From contig CM074766.1 of assembly GCA_037355855.1 (NCBI GenBank), positions 558,001 to 622,000 of the forward strand: a stretch of DNA of 64,000 nt, given 5' to 3'. The stretch comes from Pseudo-nitzschia pungens. Lineage: Eukaryota; Bacillariophyta; Bacillariophyceae; Bacillariales; Bacillariaceae. A program made the translations under genes and the position numbers. The notes beneath the pieces are model-generated. The model was not told where the DNA came from and ran no database searches. It saw only the letters and a program-made list of their open reading frames with translations. Within the stretch, counting starts at the first letter, position 1. Each line of letters starts with the position of its first letter. This document shows positions 36,027 through 47,706 of this stretch, in pieces.

Positions 36027-37763
36027 TTATTTCTTGGCAACGAGCTGGTCAATGATGGAGTACAACAAGACTCCTCCAATTCCAATGGAGCATCCGAGCA
36101 ACTTGATGGGGTCGAGGGATTCTCCGAGGACAAGAGCAACACCAACAATGACGATGACACGCTTGGCGGTGTTGGCAACGGATTGCGTGACGGCACCGGT
36201 CTTCTTCAAAGTCAAGGTGGCGCACTCGTTGTATCCGTAGAACCACAGACCCGAGGCAACCATGTTCTTCCAGATGGCAGGAGTAGTCTTGCAAGCCTCA
36301 ACGAATTCACCGAATCGGCTTCCTTCTTTGACGGCAACAACAGGGATGGACAAAAGGAATCCCAAGATGGTGGTGATGGCGAACTGGTTTCCGACGGATC
36401 CCATGCGGTCCTTCAAACCTGGGGTTTCCATGAGCTTCTTGTTCTCGTTACCCTTGACGGCAGCGAACATATTGGCAATGCAGGCAGAGATGAGGGCGGA
36501 CCAGGCGAAGTCAAGTTCCTTGACGGATGCCAAGATAACTCCTCCAATGACAATAGGAAGACACAACCACTTGGCCTTGGAGATGGGCTTTCCATAGACG
36601 TATTGGGAAAGGACTGCTGCAAAGGCGGGTTCGGAAGCCTTAACGATTTGGGCGAAAGAGACGGCTCCCATTCCCATGGCGAAAACGGAGGCGGAGTGAG
36701 CTCCCATGAAGCAGAAAGCAACGGGAAGCATCTTTACCAAATCTTCAAGGGTTACTTTAGGCTTGGTTCGGGCATCGGGGGCGAGCCAGAGGAAAAGACC
36801 GTAGATGGCACCAACTCCGAGTTGGAGAGAGGAAAGGGTCATGGGGAATCCAACCTTTCCTCCGGCAGCGTTGAGGGCAAGCTTGTTGGTGATGTTGTAG
36901 TAGTAGTTACCGAGGTACCACAGGGCGAAGTAGGCAATGAGCCCAAGATCAAGTCCTCCCGTCTTGGCAGGGGCGGCATCAGCGGCTCCTCCACGGACAG
37001 CGATGGCATCAGAAACATCGTTCAAGGCCTATTTTGAAGAGGTTGAAGGTAAGGTTACGGGTTGGTAGATTCGAATCGGAAACAAAAGCAAAAGCAGGGC
37101 ATTGATGTGAGAGGCCAACAGAAAAATCGTCAAAAATCTTTTTGTTCTGATGGGCGTCAAGACCGTTGATTCCTAATCAAGACGCGTGAAGGCAGGCGAA
37201 CTGCGATCAAAATGCGAAGCTCAAAGACAGGAAAAGTCCCGATTCCACACCCACTGTGCCAAGTGTGGAATGAAAGTGCTCAATTTTCAATTTAGAGGAA
37301 TCTTCCAATACAGCTTCGAACAAAAAATATCGGCAGGCGATTGCAGCCAACATTTTCCGTCCGGCACCTATCGGATTGCAATAAGTACTTTTTGGTGACG
37401 TTCAAAAACGTATTGCTTGTTGAAGATGGATCCATTGAAGATGGATCCATCGTTCAAAATGCAGTACTGCTTGTTCATCGACGGTTGGCAGGGATGCCCG
37501 CAATGCTGGCAGCGATGCCTTCAATGCTGGCCCGTGCTTCATGGACCGAGCTGTACTTGGCAATTTGGATTCGATTGAGGGATACTTACGACGTTGGAGA
37601 GGCGGTTTCCTTGGATATCGACGGGTTGGACCAATGCTGGCTTCTTGAAGGCACCGACAGATCGGGTGGCAGATTGAGCCAAAGTCTTGGCACCTCCGTT
37701 AAGGCCGAAGGCCGAGGACGATGTGGCAAAGATGGTGAGGAGGGCGAGGGCGGTGATCTTCAT
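36027..37763 (-). CDS. TPT: Plastid triose-phosphate/phosphate translocator
   Basis: Two exons, complement of 37590-37763 and 36027-37028, give 391 codons; the intron is 561 bp and phase 0. Exon 1 encodes only targeting: a signal peptide (MKITALALLTIFATSSSAF) with the Phe of the diatom SSAF/ASAFAP motif, then a basic Ser/Ala-rich transit-like stretch. Exon 2 encodes about ten membrane helices of the drug/metabolite superfamily, starting LGLIAYFALWYLGNYYYNI. Hallmarks include KVTLEDLVKMLPVA, KASEPAFAAV and the C-terminal TKTGAV-like block LTLKKTGAVTQSVANTAKR with the phosphate-binding Lys/Arg. It exchanges triose phosphates for inorganic phosphate across a plastid membrane. Which of the four membranes is not visible in the sequence. 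Codon use is highly biased, suggesting strong expression. Confidence 0.93.
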
Positions 37764-38715
37764 GGTTGTCAAATTGGTTCCTTTTGAAAAATATGAAAGC
37801 ATTGTTGATTTTGAAAAAGAGCAGATGACCGATGGTAGGATGGTTGATCGGATGATGTCAACCCTTCAAAGATTTTGGTATTTTGATTGGATTTTAGTAA
37901 GTCATGAATCGTCAACGGTCGTTATCCTCGGGAGGAGCCCGCTCGAACTAGCGATCTTTTTGAAATTTCAGCATGGCCTACTATGGAAAACCTTCCAATT
38001 TCTTTAGCGAACCCTTTAGCGAACACCATCGGATGACGAATGACGTCAGCCAATCATTGTTTGCCAAGTCAGTGGCAAATCAGTTACGCGCCGCGACTGC
38101 CGGTATTTTTCGACCATCGACAGCCAAACACAAGATTCATCATACTTAGTTACCGGTAGGTACGGTATGAATGTATCCTTTAAAACATTACTACTACGAT
38201 CTTTACTGTTTTGAGATAACCTTAACCAATCACAATCGATCCGTTACGGTTTGGGTTTTCTTTGAAAAAAAATGGAACGAGATGTGACGAGAAATGACTT
38301 GTAGAGTTTTAGGCCTTAGACATGAGTCAACAAGATACCATCACTCCACTTCTGGCTTACTCGTACCGTAAAATTACTCGTACGAGGCAAGTCCTACTTG
38401 CAAAATTACTACCAGTTGTACGTACGAGTAACATTACTTCGTACACTCTACTGTAGTTCGTATTCAATTACGTACGTACTTTCTATACTGGTTCCGCGCC
38501 TCTCAAGTGTCTGACTTTTTCCCGGTTCTGACAAGATCAAACCCTTGACGATCTTTGATGTTCCCTTTCTCTCGACACGCAAAAAATCAATTCGTTTCTT
38601 CTAGGTGATGGGATCATTCCTTCTAATGCTTACTTGTACCAAAAATCAACCGAATACCAGCAGGAAAACCTGACCAACCAAACAAAGTCAACAAGAAATA
38701 CATTGGATTCCAATC
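37764..38715. other. Divergent intergenic region
   Basis: No gene supported. AT-rich with one TACCGGTA (38151) and repeated ACGTACGAGTAA-type strings around 38390-38430. Likely holds the translocator promoter near 37764-38000. Confidence 0.5.
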
Positions 38716-39279
38716 ATGGCGCTAACTCTTCTGAACCACTTTTTTTGGCAAATCCCGGTAAGTGTCCTTGGGAATGTCGACTGCCGGCAGTCGTGGGTGA
38801 TCCTTGATTCGAACTGTTAATCAGCATCGTCAGTGAGTGAAACAAACCGATGCGACGACGAAAGACGCAACTTTCGATGGGTCGCCGGGATGAACGAATC
38901 CACAACTCCGGTGCTTTCTGATGTATCTGACACGGATTTTGTTCTTCCACATCGTTTCGATGCATCGTTCTCGCATCGTTCTCGCATCGCGTATGTAACA
39001 CATTCGATGGCACCAAAGGATGCCAAGGTCCCCTTTATGATTGCCGACGCCGTTATTGTCGTGGCCTTGCGATACGTTGAAAAGGGTATTGAGGCCCAGA
39101 ACAAATTGCGAGAAATTCAAGAACAACATGCCGAACAAAATCACCAAATGGACAAGGAACAAAGACTTGCCCAAAAACAAGCGACGCGGCAACAACAGCA
39201 CAAGATGGCGAATACAAACAAGCACGGAGGAGGTGGATCTGGAGGGAAGAAACAAAATTTCAATATCAAGAGCGATTAG
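38716..39279 (+). CDS. Small helical protein, probably two exons
   Basis: The certain part is the frame ending at 39279: from ATG 39007, 90 codons with a short hydrophobic stretch (PFMIADAVIVVALRYVEKG), a Gln/Glu/Lys-rich coiled coil and a Gly/Lys tail. A better start may be ATG 38716: 14 codons (MALTLLNHFFWQIP) followed by GTAAGT, spliced in phase 0 to an acceptor at 39018 or 39027. That would give a protein of ~97-100 residues with an N-terminal hydrophobic helix, like many small mitochondrial or membrane-linked proteins. Function unknown. Transcript data would decide between the two models. Confidence 0.5.
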
Positions 39280-41423
39280 TACAAATGCAATTGAGTGATG
39301 TCCGAGACTTTTATGCAACAGGAAAGCAGCACGACTTGTTTTAATTCGTGGTTCATTTCAAAGAACATTGCATCCCAGAAAAAAAAACAATTAGAAAATA
39401 CATCACCTATCGACCCCGTCGAAAAACGAATCTTGCCAATCACTCGACTATTTGACCCCTTCATCAGGCACTCTCTCACTACCTCCGTGGACTTTCCGCG
39501 GTAGGTTCGTAGGACGGAATGGTGGTTAAGGCGAATCAAAATTGAGACTAATGGATAGTAGTAGTACTAGTAATATTATATTCAAGAGTCACAAAACAAC
39601 GTCAAGAGCAAAGTATTATTAGTACTGATTGGAAAGCATAAACCAGGAAGAATGTAAACTGAAAAAGGAATGTCCAGCCGTCGGCGCAGCATAATCTACT
39701 TCCACCATTATATTGCCACACAACAATTCCTTGTTCCATATCACTACTACTAATACTACTACTACTACTACTAATCAAATGACAAGTACTACATAGGGAA
39801 ACCTGCTAAAAATACCAATCATTTGATAAGGATCTTTGTCTATGCAACAATATTGATTTTACTGATGTTGAAATGAGGATAAAATTTTATCTGTTAGGCG
39901 CACATTATTTTCCTAAACATGATACCCCTACCGAGAAAGCTTCCCCGACACAAGCATAGCGGTTCTTCGAGTCGTTCCAGTGTTTCAGTATTTCATCCTG
40001 AATTTCACCCGGATCAAATAAAGATTTTTGAAGATCTCATGTCTAGGAATGTACCAAGAACACAGTACATGCAGGTTTTTGTTTTCAATCAACACTGCAA
40101 ATATTATTTTTTCTGCTGAGACATTCCAGCAATCCCTCAGCATCCTCTCCATGGGGCCCATGCTAGTTCTCACCAGCAGCACCAGCAGTTGAACTCCTCT
40201 TCTTTATGCATTGCCCTCAAGCATTTTGATTCTGGAAAGCAAGAAACACCGGCTCTTCCATCTCAACTGCTTTCTACCTTTCATCAAAAGGGCCTATATT
40301 TGTGTTGAACTTTTTGATTGGGACTGGATCAACCCTGCTGATTACTGACTAGGACGAAGGATCATCGAAATCTCGAGCAAGAAGTAATAGTAGAGTACTG
40401 TAACGAAGACTAGCACGAGGAAATGCAATATTGTTATGATTTCTATTTTAAACAGAGCTTTAGTACCAAGAAAATGACGTTTTCATTATGTGCAAGGCAG
40501 CGTTGTGTGCGTATGAAGAAGCCTATGATGGGGTAGGAAAGATGATCACTCCTTCCTATAGGGCCTACGAGCTGCCCTCACCAGTGGTATTCTAGTATTG
40601 ATGTAGATCACCAACGGACGCTTCGATGCTGAAACAAGAAAGTACAGTGTCGAAATTTCGCCGGAGGAGCTCCGACATCGCCATCTTTGGAAAGTACAGA
40701 AGGGCGGGAGCTGATTGCTGCTGGTCCGATGACAATGCATGCGTTCCTCGCCCATGGCTAGTAGTACATGGTCTTTCTGGTAAATTTCGATGACAATGAA
40801 ATGTAGAGCCTTTTTTCGGAAATTGCTGTTGCTGCTCAAGATCTTTCTGGAGACTAGGGAGACAAGAAGCTTCATTAGTATAGTTTGTTTGAGCTAGAGG
40901 AAATGCAACCTATTTTTTTTTCCTCCAATACGAAGGCGAATTTCAATCTTGCCGCTACAGTATCCTCCGCCCTGTTTTTGGAACTTTGACACACTGCCAT
41001 CCATGGGGTTATGTGCGGACGGTTGAGGTACAAGGTGAGTGCGTATCTAATGTTACATGCCTACAGTGTTACAAATCGGAATCTTTGGATTGCGTGATCG
41101 CAAGTGATGGGAAATAATCCGATCGTCTCGATTTTTTGGGCGGGTCCGGAGAGCAGTCTTTCCGTCGAAGTGCGATCTGCTGGGTTTGAGCTGGCAGATG
41201 GTTCGTCATGCACGACTTGCTTCCATCCATCCATCCATCCATCCATCGATCACCAGCCTTGCTCGAACGATACCAATCGTCGTGTCGGTTGTGACGCGAC
41301 GATCGAAGCAATTCGCTGCCGTGAAAACGATGGGGTGGGTGGATCCATCCTTGTGGATTGATTCTCTCGTTGATGGTTTGCGTTGCACCGTTCTCAAATT
41401 GTCAAATGCTTCGTCTTGTCTTG
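39280..41423. other. 2.1-kb gene-poor region
   Basis: AT-rich, only short non-biased ORFs. (TAC)n/(TAG)n trinucleotide patches near 39555 and 39750, and a (CCAT)n microsatellite at 41223-41248. Nothing else recognised. Confidence 0.5.
41223..41248. repeat. (CCAT)n microsatellite
   Basis: About six uninterrupted tetranucleotide units. Confidence 0.9.
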
Positions 41424-42647
41424 TTATTCGGCTACCACGTGGCAGTTCTCCGATTCCGAGCAGGCGCCCACAAACTCGAAGGAAAACGATCCCCGTTCCG
41501 CGTTCCGCGCCTCGAACAGGTCGGAACCATCGGCACCGACCCCGTGTTCCAGAGCATCGTGGTGGTGACGACTGTCGTTCGCACCGCCCGAATCCAAGCC
41601 GGAAGCGTAGCACACCCCGGACGAGTAACGAACGCCCGGAACCATTCCAAAGGACCGACTCGGGGAGCAACCGCGGGAACACGCCGGATCGGTGCAAAAG
41701 ACGTCCTGCAGGAAAATGCCGGCAGCCACAGTCGTACCCGCACCGTTCCCGCCGGCGTCGGAGGACGATGGGCGGGAGCATCCCGCTCGGTAGAATCCCA
41801 GGACGTCGCTGTACCGGCAGCGCCCGTCCGCCACGACGGTTTCGTGCTTCGAAGAGGGTGCGGCATCCCCGCAGCCGGTGGCGGTGGCCACGCTCCACTC
41901 GCAGTCCCCGCGATCGTTGTCGTCGTGGCCGGGACCCTCGTCCAGAGCGATTTCGTACCAATCGTTGTCGTTGTCGTTGTTATTGTTTTTGTTTTTGTCG
42001 TCGGATGACTCCACCGTCGAATTGGACGACCCGAGCAACGACTCCAAGTCGGAGTCGAGTTCCGTGTCTCCTTGAAGCACAACTTTTTCATCCTCATTTC
42101 TTTCCAACGAGTCGCCTTCGCCTTTATCTTCATCGCCGGATCGCATCGTTTGGATCAGATTCATCGCCGCAACGGCAAATCCCGGACGGCCGCGGTCTCG
42201 CTGGGCGGAGTCTTTTTCGGGTCTGGAAACCACAATCGCGTGGACGGCAAAGCCCGGACGCAGCATGTTGTTGTTTTCGTGGTTGTTGTTGTTGTTGTTG
42301 TTGTCTCTGAAGCTATTGTAGGCCAAGTTGAACGGGTTGCTTTCGATACCAAACGCGTCGTCGTCGTCGTCCCGTGGAGTTTCGTTCCGCCACAGCAGTC
42401 GTTCCTCCAGATCCACGAGTGGCAAACGGTCATCGCTAGGGTAGTTCTGTGGTGGCGCGTATCTTCCGGCGGTGCCCCGAATCATGGGTCTGCTCCCCGT
42501 TGATTCCTCGGAATGGTCCGAAGTTGCAATCGCACTCGCACTCGCAACGGCAGGGAAACCGCAGCACGCCACGAGAAGGATTCCGACCCGAACGAGACTA
42601 ATCCACGAGACCGAAGGATGCGTCTCGGCGGTGGTTTGGTATGGCAT
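41424..42647 (-). CDS. Secreted Asn/Asp-rich, Cys-containing protein of unknown function
   Basis: 407 codons from ATG 42647. A signal peptide is likely at ~14-38 (WISLVRVGILLVACCGFPAV then ASASA). The middle carries Asn/Asp runs (YNSFRDNNNNNNNHENNN and a second one near 215-230). The last ~170 residues hold about ten Cys spread through CEWSVATATGCG, DGRCRYSDVL, FCTDPACSRGC and VCYASG, which suggests a disulfide-stabilised extracellular domain. No family recognised. Third positions are strongly C/G, unlike the shadow frames over the same DNA (375 codons on +). Confidence 0.65.
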   Translation of the reverse strand: MPYQTTAETHPSVSWISLVRVGILLVACCGFPAVASASAIATSDHSEESTGSRPMIRGTAGRYAPPQNYPSDDRLPLVDLEERLLWRNETPRDDDDDAFGIESNPFNLAYNSFRDNNNNNNNHENNNMLRPGFAVHAIVVSRPEKDSAQRDRGRPGFAVAAMNLIQTMRSGDEDKGEGDSLERNEDEKVVLQGDTELDSDLESLLGSSNSTVESSDDKNKNNNNDNDNDWYEIALDEGPGHDDNDRGDCEWSVATATGCGDAAPSSKHETVVADGRCRYSDVLGFYRAGCSRPSSSDAGGNGAGTTVAAGIFLQDVFCTDPACSRGCSPSRSFGMVPGVRYSSGVCYASGLDSGGANDSRHHHDALEHGVGADGSDLFEARNAERGSFSFEFVGACSESENCHVVAE

Positions 42648-44518
42648 GGTTCCGTTGTCTTTTAGTTTTCTCTTCTTCTATCGATGGGTAGGGAATTCCG
42701 TGGAAGTCGTATCTCTTGAACCGGCCCAAGAGCAAAGGGAGCAAACACTGCCGAGCAAATGAGAAGTATGCACTCGTACGAATAATATTGGTGTCTGTGT
42801 GTGTGTGTGTGTGTGTGTGGTTAGTAATGCAGTCAGCAGTGAACATTCATTCGCTTATTCCACATCTCGACGAGTGGTGACATGCACTTCTGCAACATAC
42901 CGGGTGATCTTCCACTTGTTCCGTGCCATACAAGATTCCAGCAGTACCGGTACAAGTAAGAATTAGTTAGTCCTCGTATCGAACAATGTTTTTGGTACTT
43001 TGTGGCGGCGCGCAACCGGAATTTTGGGTTTTGCACATCTTTACGACCATTTTTATATATGCCCTGATAGCGTTAATATCATTTTTGTTCTGTTATCAAT
43101 CACGAACGGATCGAATTTGGCACGCCCCGACGACAGGAATTTGAGGGATATTTTGATACACAACGGAATGTGACACGCACAGGCTTTTTTGAATTACGGC
43201 GAATACCGAGAAAGCCGAGTAAGCCTTACTTTCGGTCACACCATCGGATACAATCCATTTTTTGAAAAAGTAATGCGTTCGGTGTCGTGTTCCGATTTTT
43301 CACATCGGGCGGAAGGATTGGATCGATTCGTGTACGTTCGAAATTCGAAACCTCGGACGTGATCGCGGAACCGACATTCGGATTGGTACTGGTAAGTGAA
43401 TTAACCTTACTGTTACTTACCGGTACAGTTAGGTCGTGAGTCTTGGAGCAGCATGATTTTGAATCCAAGTATCAACTGCTTCGGACGTCGGACGTGTTAC
43501 CGTTATATCCATTGCATCCCTCGCACGACGGAATAATAATTGTTTGCTGTCAGCATTTTCGCTGCTCGGTGAGGAACTCACTCTCAAAACCACTCACTCA
43601 CGGTACAGCACCGTACCGGTTGGAGCTGGTGTTTTTGTGGTTGTCATTGCTTTCTTGTCGAGTCCATCGGAGTCCTTCCGACGATACGAGGTAAGATCTT
43701 ACTGTAGCGTGATATTGTGCGCTCCTACCGTAATCTTACCTAAGCTAGGATTCAAACCACTTCCGGATGAGTGTCCGAACGAGTACGTTGTGTTAGTGGG
43801 GAAGGAAAGGGGGAAGGCCAGAGAATTTTTTTTGGCGCCGATGTCACGCCAACGCCCACAATTCCTCCATTGCACCGCGGATCGTCAAAATCTAAATCGT
43901 GCTTTTCGATCTCGATGCAATCATTATTTTTTGTCATACCGGTTACGAGTAGGTAGGGTGTGCATTGTTCGTGGTTCTGTGATTATTGTTACTATTCATA
44001 CTAGTGATATTATTGTGTCTACTTCGTGTTGATGTTCAATTCCATACCATCGTAGCTGTCGAATTTTCTCCGTTTCGGATTGGCTTCCGTCCACTGTCCG
44101 ACTGTCTTGTGTTTTTGTTGCATTTTTGTTTCATTCGCACCGACCGACCCGAGGACTCTTTCCCTTCGGGCAATATCGTGCCGCCTCGTGCTCATTGCAA
44201 CGAACTCCCTGGGTTCTGCCAGAATGCATGTGTTTTTGTGTCGTAGAAGTAAATAATTAGTTTATATCCATGGTTGGAGTTGGCAAAGAATGAATGAATC
44301 GTGCTTGTCGTTGGTTCGTTCGTACGACACGATGGACGCGCCGGTGAACGATGGTGGTAGTACAGACAAAAAAAATTAAAAAGAAAGAACGAAAAAGAAA
44401 GGCCTCGACGGAACTCTTATTTCCAGAGTGTCCGTCCGAGCGGTGCAAATCCGTTGCCTGGCCCTGCACTGCACTGCACTGCACTGCACTCCACCGCTCG
44501 AACTTCCGCACCGGCCCC
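42648..44518. other. Intergenic region, no gene seen
   Basis: Contains a (GT)n run at 42796-42819, TACCGGTA at 42950 and 43418, and short ORFs without bias. Part must be the promoter of the 41424-42647 gene and the 3' region of the repeat protein. Confidence 0.5.
42796..42819. repeat. (GT)n microsatellite
   Basis: About eleven GT units, with one interruption at the start. Confidence 0.9.
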
Positions 44519-45829
44519 CTAGCGGTGTCGTCGAGCTCTTTGTCGCTGTCGCTGTCGTCGTCGACGCCGATTGCGGACGGAGCGGTTTCCGTATTCCTCC
44601 TCGTCCTTGCACCACTCGTCCTTGTCGTATCCCAGCGTCATGGCGGCCTGCTTCTGGGCCTGCGTGAGTTCGGTCCAGTCCTTGTCGAAATGCGGCGTCC
44701 TCAGGTCGTTGTCCCAGGCCTCCCGGTCGAATCCGAGGACCTTCGCGGCGGATTGCACCTGGGACGGGAGTTCCTCCCAGTCCAGCTCGGAGTAGTCCTC
44801 CCGGATCTCGTCCTCGTACTCGTCAAAGTCGTCGCACCAAATGTCCTCCGTGTATCCGAGCTTCGAAGCGGCCTGCTGCTGGGCCCGGGTCAGTTCCTCC
44901 CAGTCCTTGTCAAAGTGGGGGATCTTGCCGTCGTTGTCCCAGATCTGCTGGTTGAATCCGAGGACCCCGGCCGCTTGCTTGACGTCCGAGGGAAGATCGA
45001 CCCAGTCCTCGTCGAGCCAGTTGTCGGCCTCCTCTTCTTCCTCCCACTCCGCAAAGTCGTCGCACCAGGTTTGCTTGTTGTATCCGAGGGTAATGGCGGC
45101 CTGCTGCTGGGCGTGGGTCAGGTCTGGCCAGTCCTTGTCAAAGTGGGGCGTCTTTCCGCCATTGTCCCAGATTTGCTGGTTGAATCCGAGAGTCTTGGCG
45201 GCATCGCGGACCGAATTGGGCATGTCCACCCAGTCCTCGTCGAGCCAGTTGTCGGCTTCTTCCTCGTCGTATTCCTCGTGGTCCTCGCACCAGATTTGCT
45301 CGTCGAATCCGAGATCCTTGGCGGCCTTTTGCAGCTCCGGGGTGAGCTCGTCCCAGTCCTTCTCGAATCCCATGACGGGAATGTCGTTGTCCCACTCGTT
45401 CTTGGTGAAGCCAAACTTGCGAGCGGCCTGCTTGGCCGCGGTCGGAAGCTCGTCCCAGTCGTATTCGGGGTAGAATTCGCGGCGCTCCTCCATTTCTTCC
45501 TCGTACTCGTCGTAGTCCGTGCACCAGGTCACCTCGTCGTATCCCATCGTCTTCGCTGCGGCTTGTTGCTGGGGGGTGAGATCGTCCCAGTCCTTGTCAA
45601 AGTGCTCGGCGTGCTCGTCGTGGTTCCAGGATCTCTTGTTGTATCCCAGGACGTGGGCGGCCTGCTGGACGTCGGTGGGGAGATCCTCCCATTGGTAGTC
45701 TTCGTAGCCGTTGTGGTCGGGGCGGCGGACGTGAGACTTGGATCGGAGCGAGGCGTTGCGCTCCGAGGTTCCCAAGACGACGGCGAGGACTACCAGTGTG
45801 AGAACGATCAGAAGCAGGGCCCTTCGCAT
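44519..45829 (-). CDS. Secreted acidic protein built of ten Trp-containing repeats
   Basis: 436 codons from ATG 45829. Residues 3-21 form a signal peptide or anchor (LLLIVLTLVVLAVVLG). From ~45 to 415, ten units of 32-44 residues share the pattern DW..L...Q.AA..LGY....W...D. Two kinds alternate five times: an A unit (DLP…W.ND…PHF) and a B unit (DKDW..LT..QQ.AA..LGY…WC.D, followed by an acidic linker). Every B unit carries one Cys after its last Trp. The repeat region is very rich in Asp, Glu and Trp, but the last ~20 residues are almost all Arg/Gln (RRRRRQRQRQRARRHR). Acidic repetitive secreted proteins are common in diatom cell walls, so a wall or biomineral role is possible but unproven. 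No known family named. Confidence 0.85.
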   Translation of the reverse strand: MRRALLLIVLTLVVLAVVLGTSERNASLRSKSHVRRPDHNGYEDYQWEDLPTDVQQAAHVLGYNKRSWNHDEHAEHFDKDWDDLTPQQQAAAKTMGYDEVTWCTDYDEYEEEMEERREFYPEYDWDELPTAAKQAARKFGFTKNEWDNDIPVMGFEKDWDELTPELQKAAKDLGFDEQIWCEDHEEYDEEEADNWLDEDWVDMPNSVRDAAKTLGFNQQIWDNGGKTPHFDKDWPDLTHAQQQAAITLGYNKQTWCDDFAEWEEEEEADNWLDEDWVDLPSDVKQAAGVLGFNQQIWDNDGKIPHFDKDWEELTRAQQQAASKLGYTEDIWCDDFDEYEDEIREDYSELDWEELPSQVQSAAKVLGFDREAWDNDLRTPHFDKDWTELTQAQKQAAMTLGYDKDEWCKDEEEYGNRSVRNRRRRRQRQRQRARRHR

Positions 45830-45900
45830 AAAGGTGCCGTCCGCGCCGCAGGCATTTCGGGTCCGATACCGCAGAGTATTGAAGAACGTCTGTCGCGTCG

Positions 45901-45960
45901 ATTCGATTAAATTAAATTCGATACGATTCGATTAAATTAAATTCGATACGATTCGATTCG
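45901..45960. repeat. Tandem ATTCGATTAAATTAAATTCG repeats
   Basis: Two ~27-bp units plus a partial one, about 70 bp upstream of the start codon of the ten-repeat protein, so inside its likely promoter or 5' UTR. Confidence 0.8.
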
Positions 45961-47005
45961 TGTCATTGTCGTGTCAATCATGGGTTCCAAGAATCGGGAT
46001 GGTTTCGAGAAGGAATGAATCAATCGCCATGGCAAGAAACGAAAGAAGGACGGGGGTGAGATTTCGAAAGAAGGAACAGGCCAGGGTGAACGACGAGAAG
46101 CATCCATCATCGGGGGGGCGGGATCACGCGTCGTGAAGCTCGAGGATGCGACAACGCGGCGTCATGCGATGCTTACCATGGTCGAAAGACTGATGATGTT
46201 GCAATCAGAGTAGAATGTGAATTGTAGTCGCTGCCGGGAGACGTTCCGGTGCTGTGAAAAATAGAGAGATGGCAATTTTTATCGGAATCATCGAGAACTT
46301 GCCTGGAATCTTACCCGTGCGTGCATCGAGGGTCGAGGTCGGATGACAATCGTACGAGTATCGTACGAGCAATCGTAGTGTTCCGTGCTTTCTGACGCTT
46401 CGCCGGTGATGATTGGCGTTACGCTAATTAGTATCGCACATTCTTGTATCGGATCGTCGGTTCGATCGTACCGAATTGTCGTCGAGGAGGGGATAAATAT
46501 TCATTCGTATGATGGGAGTGACTCGTGTTTCTGGGTCCGCCCTGTTAGCTCTCATCCGTGTGCCAGTTTTTCTTTCCTTAGGGTTGTGCGCTCGACCGGA
46601 TTGGATACTTTTCCCAAACACGACACAACCGACAGAGACTGTGATGGATGACTGCGCGATGACGCCAAAGTCTATATTACGCTCTTTTTTCAGGACCATG
46701 AGGTTACGTACTTGGAGCTGGAAATCGCACATGGTGCGTCACGATTCACAAGGGATGTTCTTCTGTCGCACGTGTTAATCCCGGATGAAAATTTCAGCGA
46801 AAGCGATCACCCAGCCCCGTATCACTGGCCGTCACTGCGAGTATCGTGGTCTAAGGTACCGTACAGGAAGGTATTGTAGGAGAAGGTTCAACTAAAACCT
46901 TACCATACCGTACGGTAAGCTTAACCTTAACCTCACCGTAAGATTACGGCAGGAAGGAAGAATAATCATTTTTTGGTGATTGCGAAAAGGATTTCAACTT
47001 TCTCT

Positions 47006-47100
47006 TACTACAGAATTCCCATCAGCTGTCCCCGGGTTTCAGTAGAAATTAGTAGTCGGGAACGTAGAACCGGGGGACAGCTGATAAGAATTTTGTAGTA
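47006..47100. repeat. Hairpin element with 33-bp arms
   Basis: 47006-47038 pairs with 47068-47100 with four mismatches around a 29-nt loop. Both outer ends read TACTACA. It looks like a very short MITE or foldback element. Confidence 0.75.
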
Positions 47101-47336
47101 TCATACCGGTAAACCTTACCGGTACCGTACATTACAATACCTTGCCGTAATCTTACCACTCTATCCAATCAACGGACAAGAAATATTTGGTGAAGGGTAG
47201 TGGGTAATGGGTATCAAAACTAAGGTTACCTACACTTGTACCGAACATACATATAATTTCGGTGGTTCGGAAGTTCCGTTGTGTGTCCAGGATTTTTGGG
47301 GAGATCAGCAATTTTGGGACATGGAACGGCCGAATT

Positions 47337-47706
47337 ATTGGCGTTCAACGAAAGTTGCTACTTCCAATGGCGCTCGAATCGACGCCGAATCGATGCCGAA
47401 TCAATCATCTAGGTAACGTTGAAGAAGCCTCGTTCAAATTTCCGTTCAAAAAATAAAATCATGTCACAAATGATGCACTATCGAGAATGAATCGAATCAA
47501 ACTGTGTGACTTTTGATTTCCCCCGACAGCGCCGAATTTTTGGCGTTCAACGGGAGGTGGTACTGCCAATGGCGCTCGAATCGACGCCGAATCATTTATG
47601 TAAAGTTGATGAAGCCTGATTCAAATTTCCGTTGAGAATAAAATTATGTCACAAACAATGCACTATCGAGAATCAAACTATGTGACTTCTCATTTCCCCC
47701 GACAGA
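47337..47706. repeat. Direct tandem duplication of ~180-190 bp
   Basis: 47337-47529 and 47532-47706 share GGCGTTCAACG, CCAATGGCGCTCGAATCGAC, TGATGCACTATCGAGAAT-type and TTTCCCCCGACAG blocks in the same order, with small indels. Non-coding. Confidence 0.75.

Noticed and set aside
35970..37037. 355-codon ORF on + opposite the triose-phosphate translocator
   Set aside because: Antisense shadow of a highly biased, clearly conserved gene.
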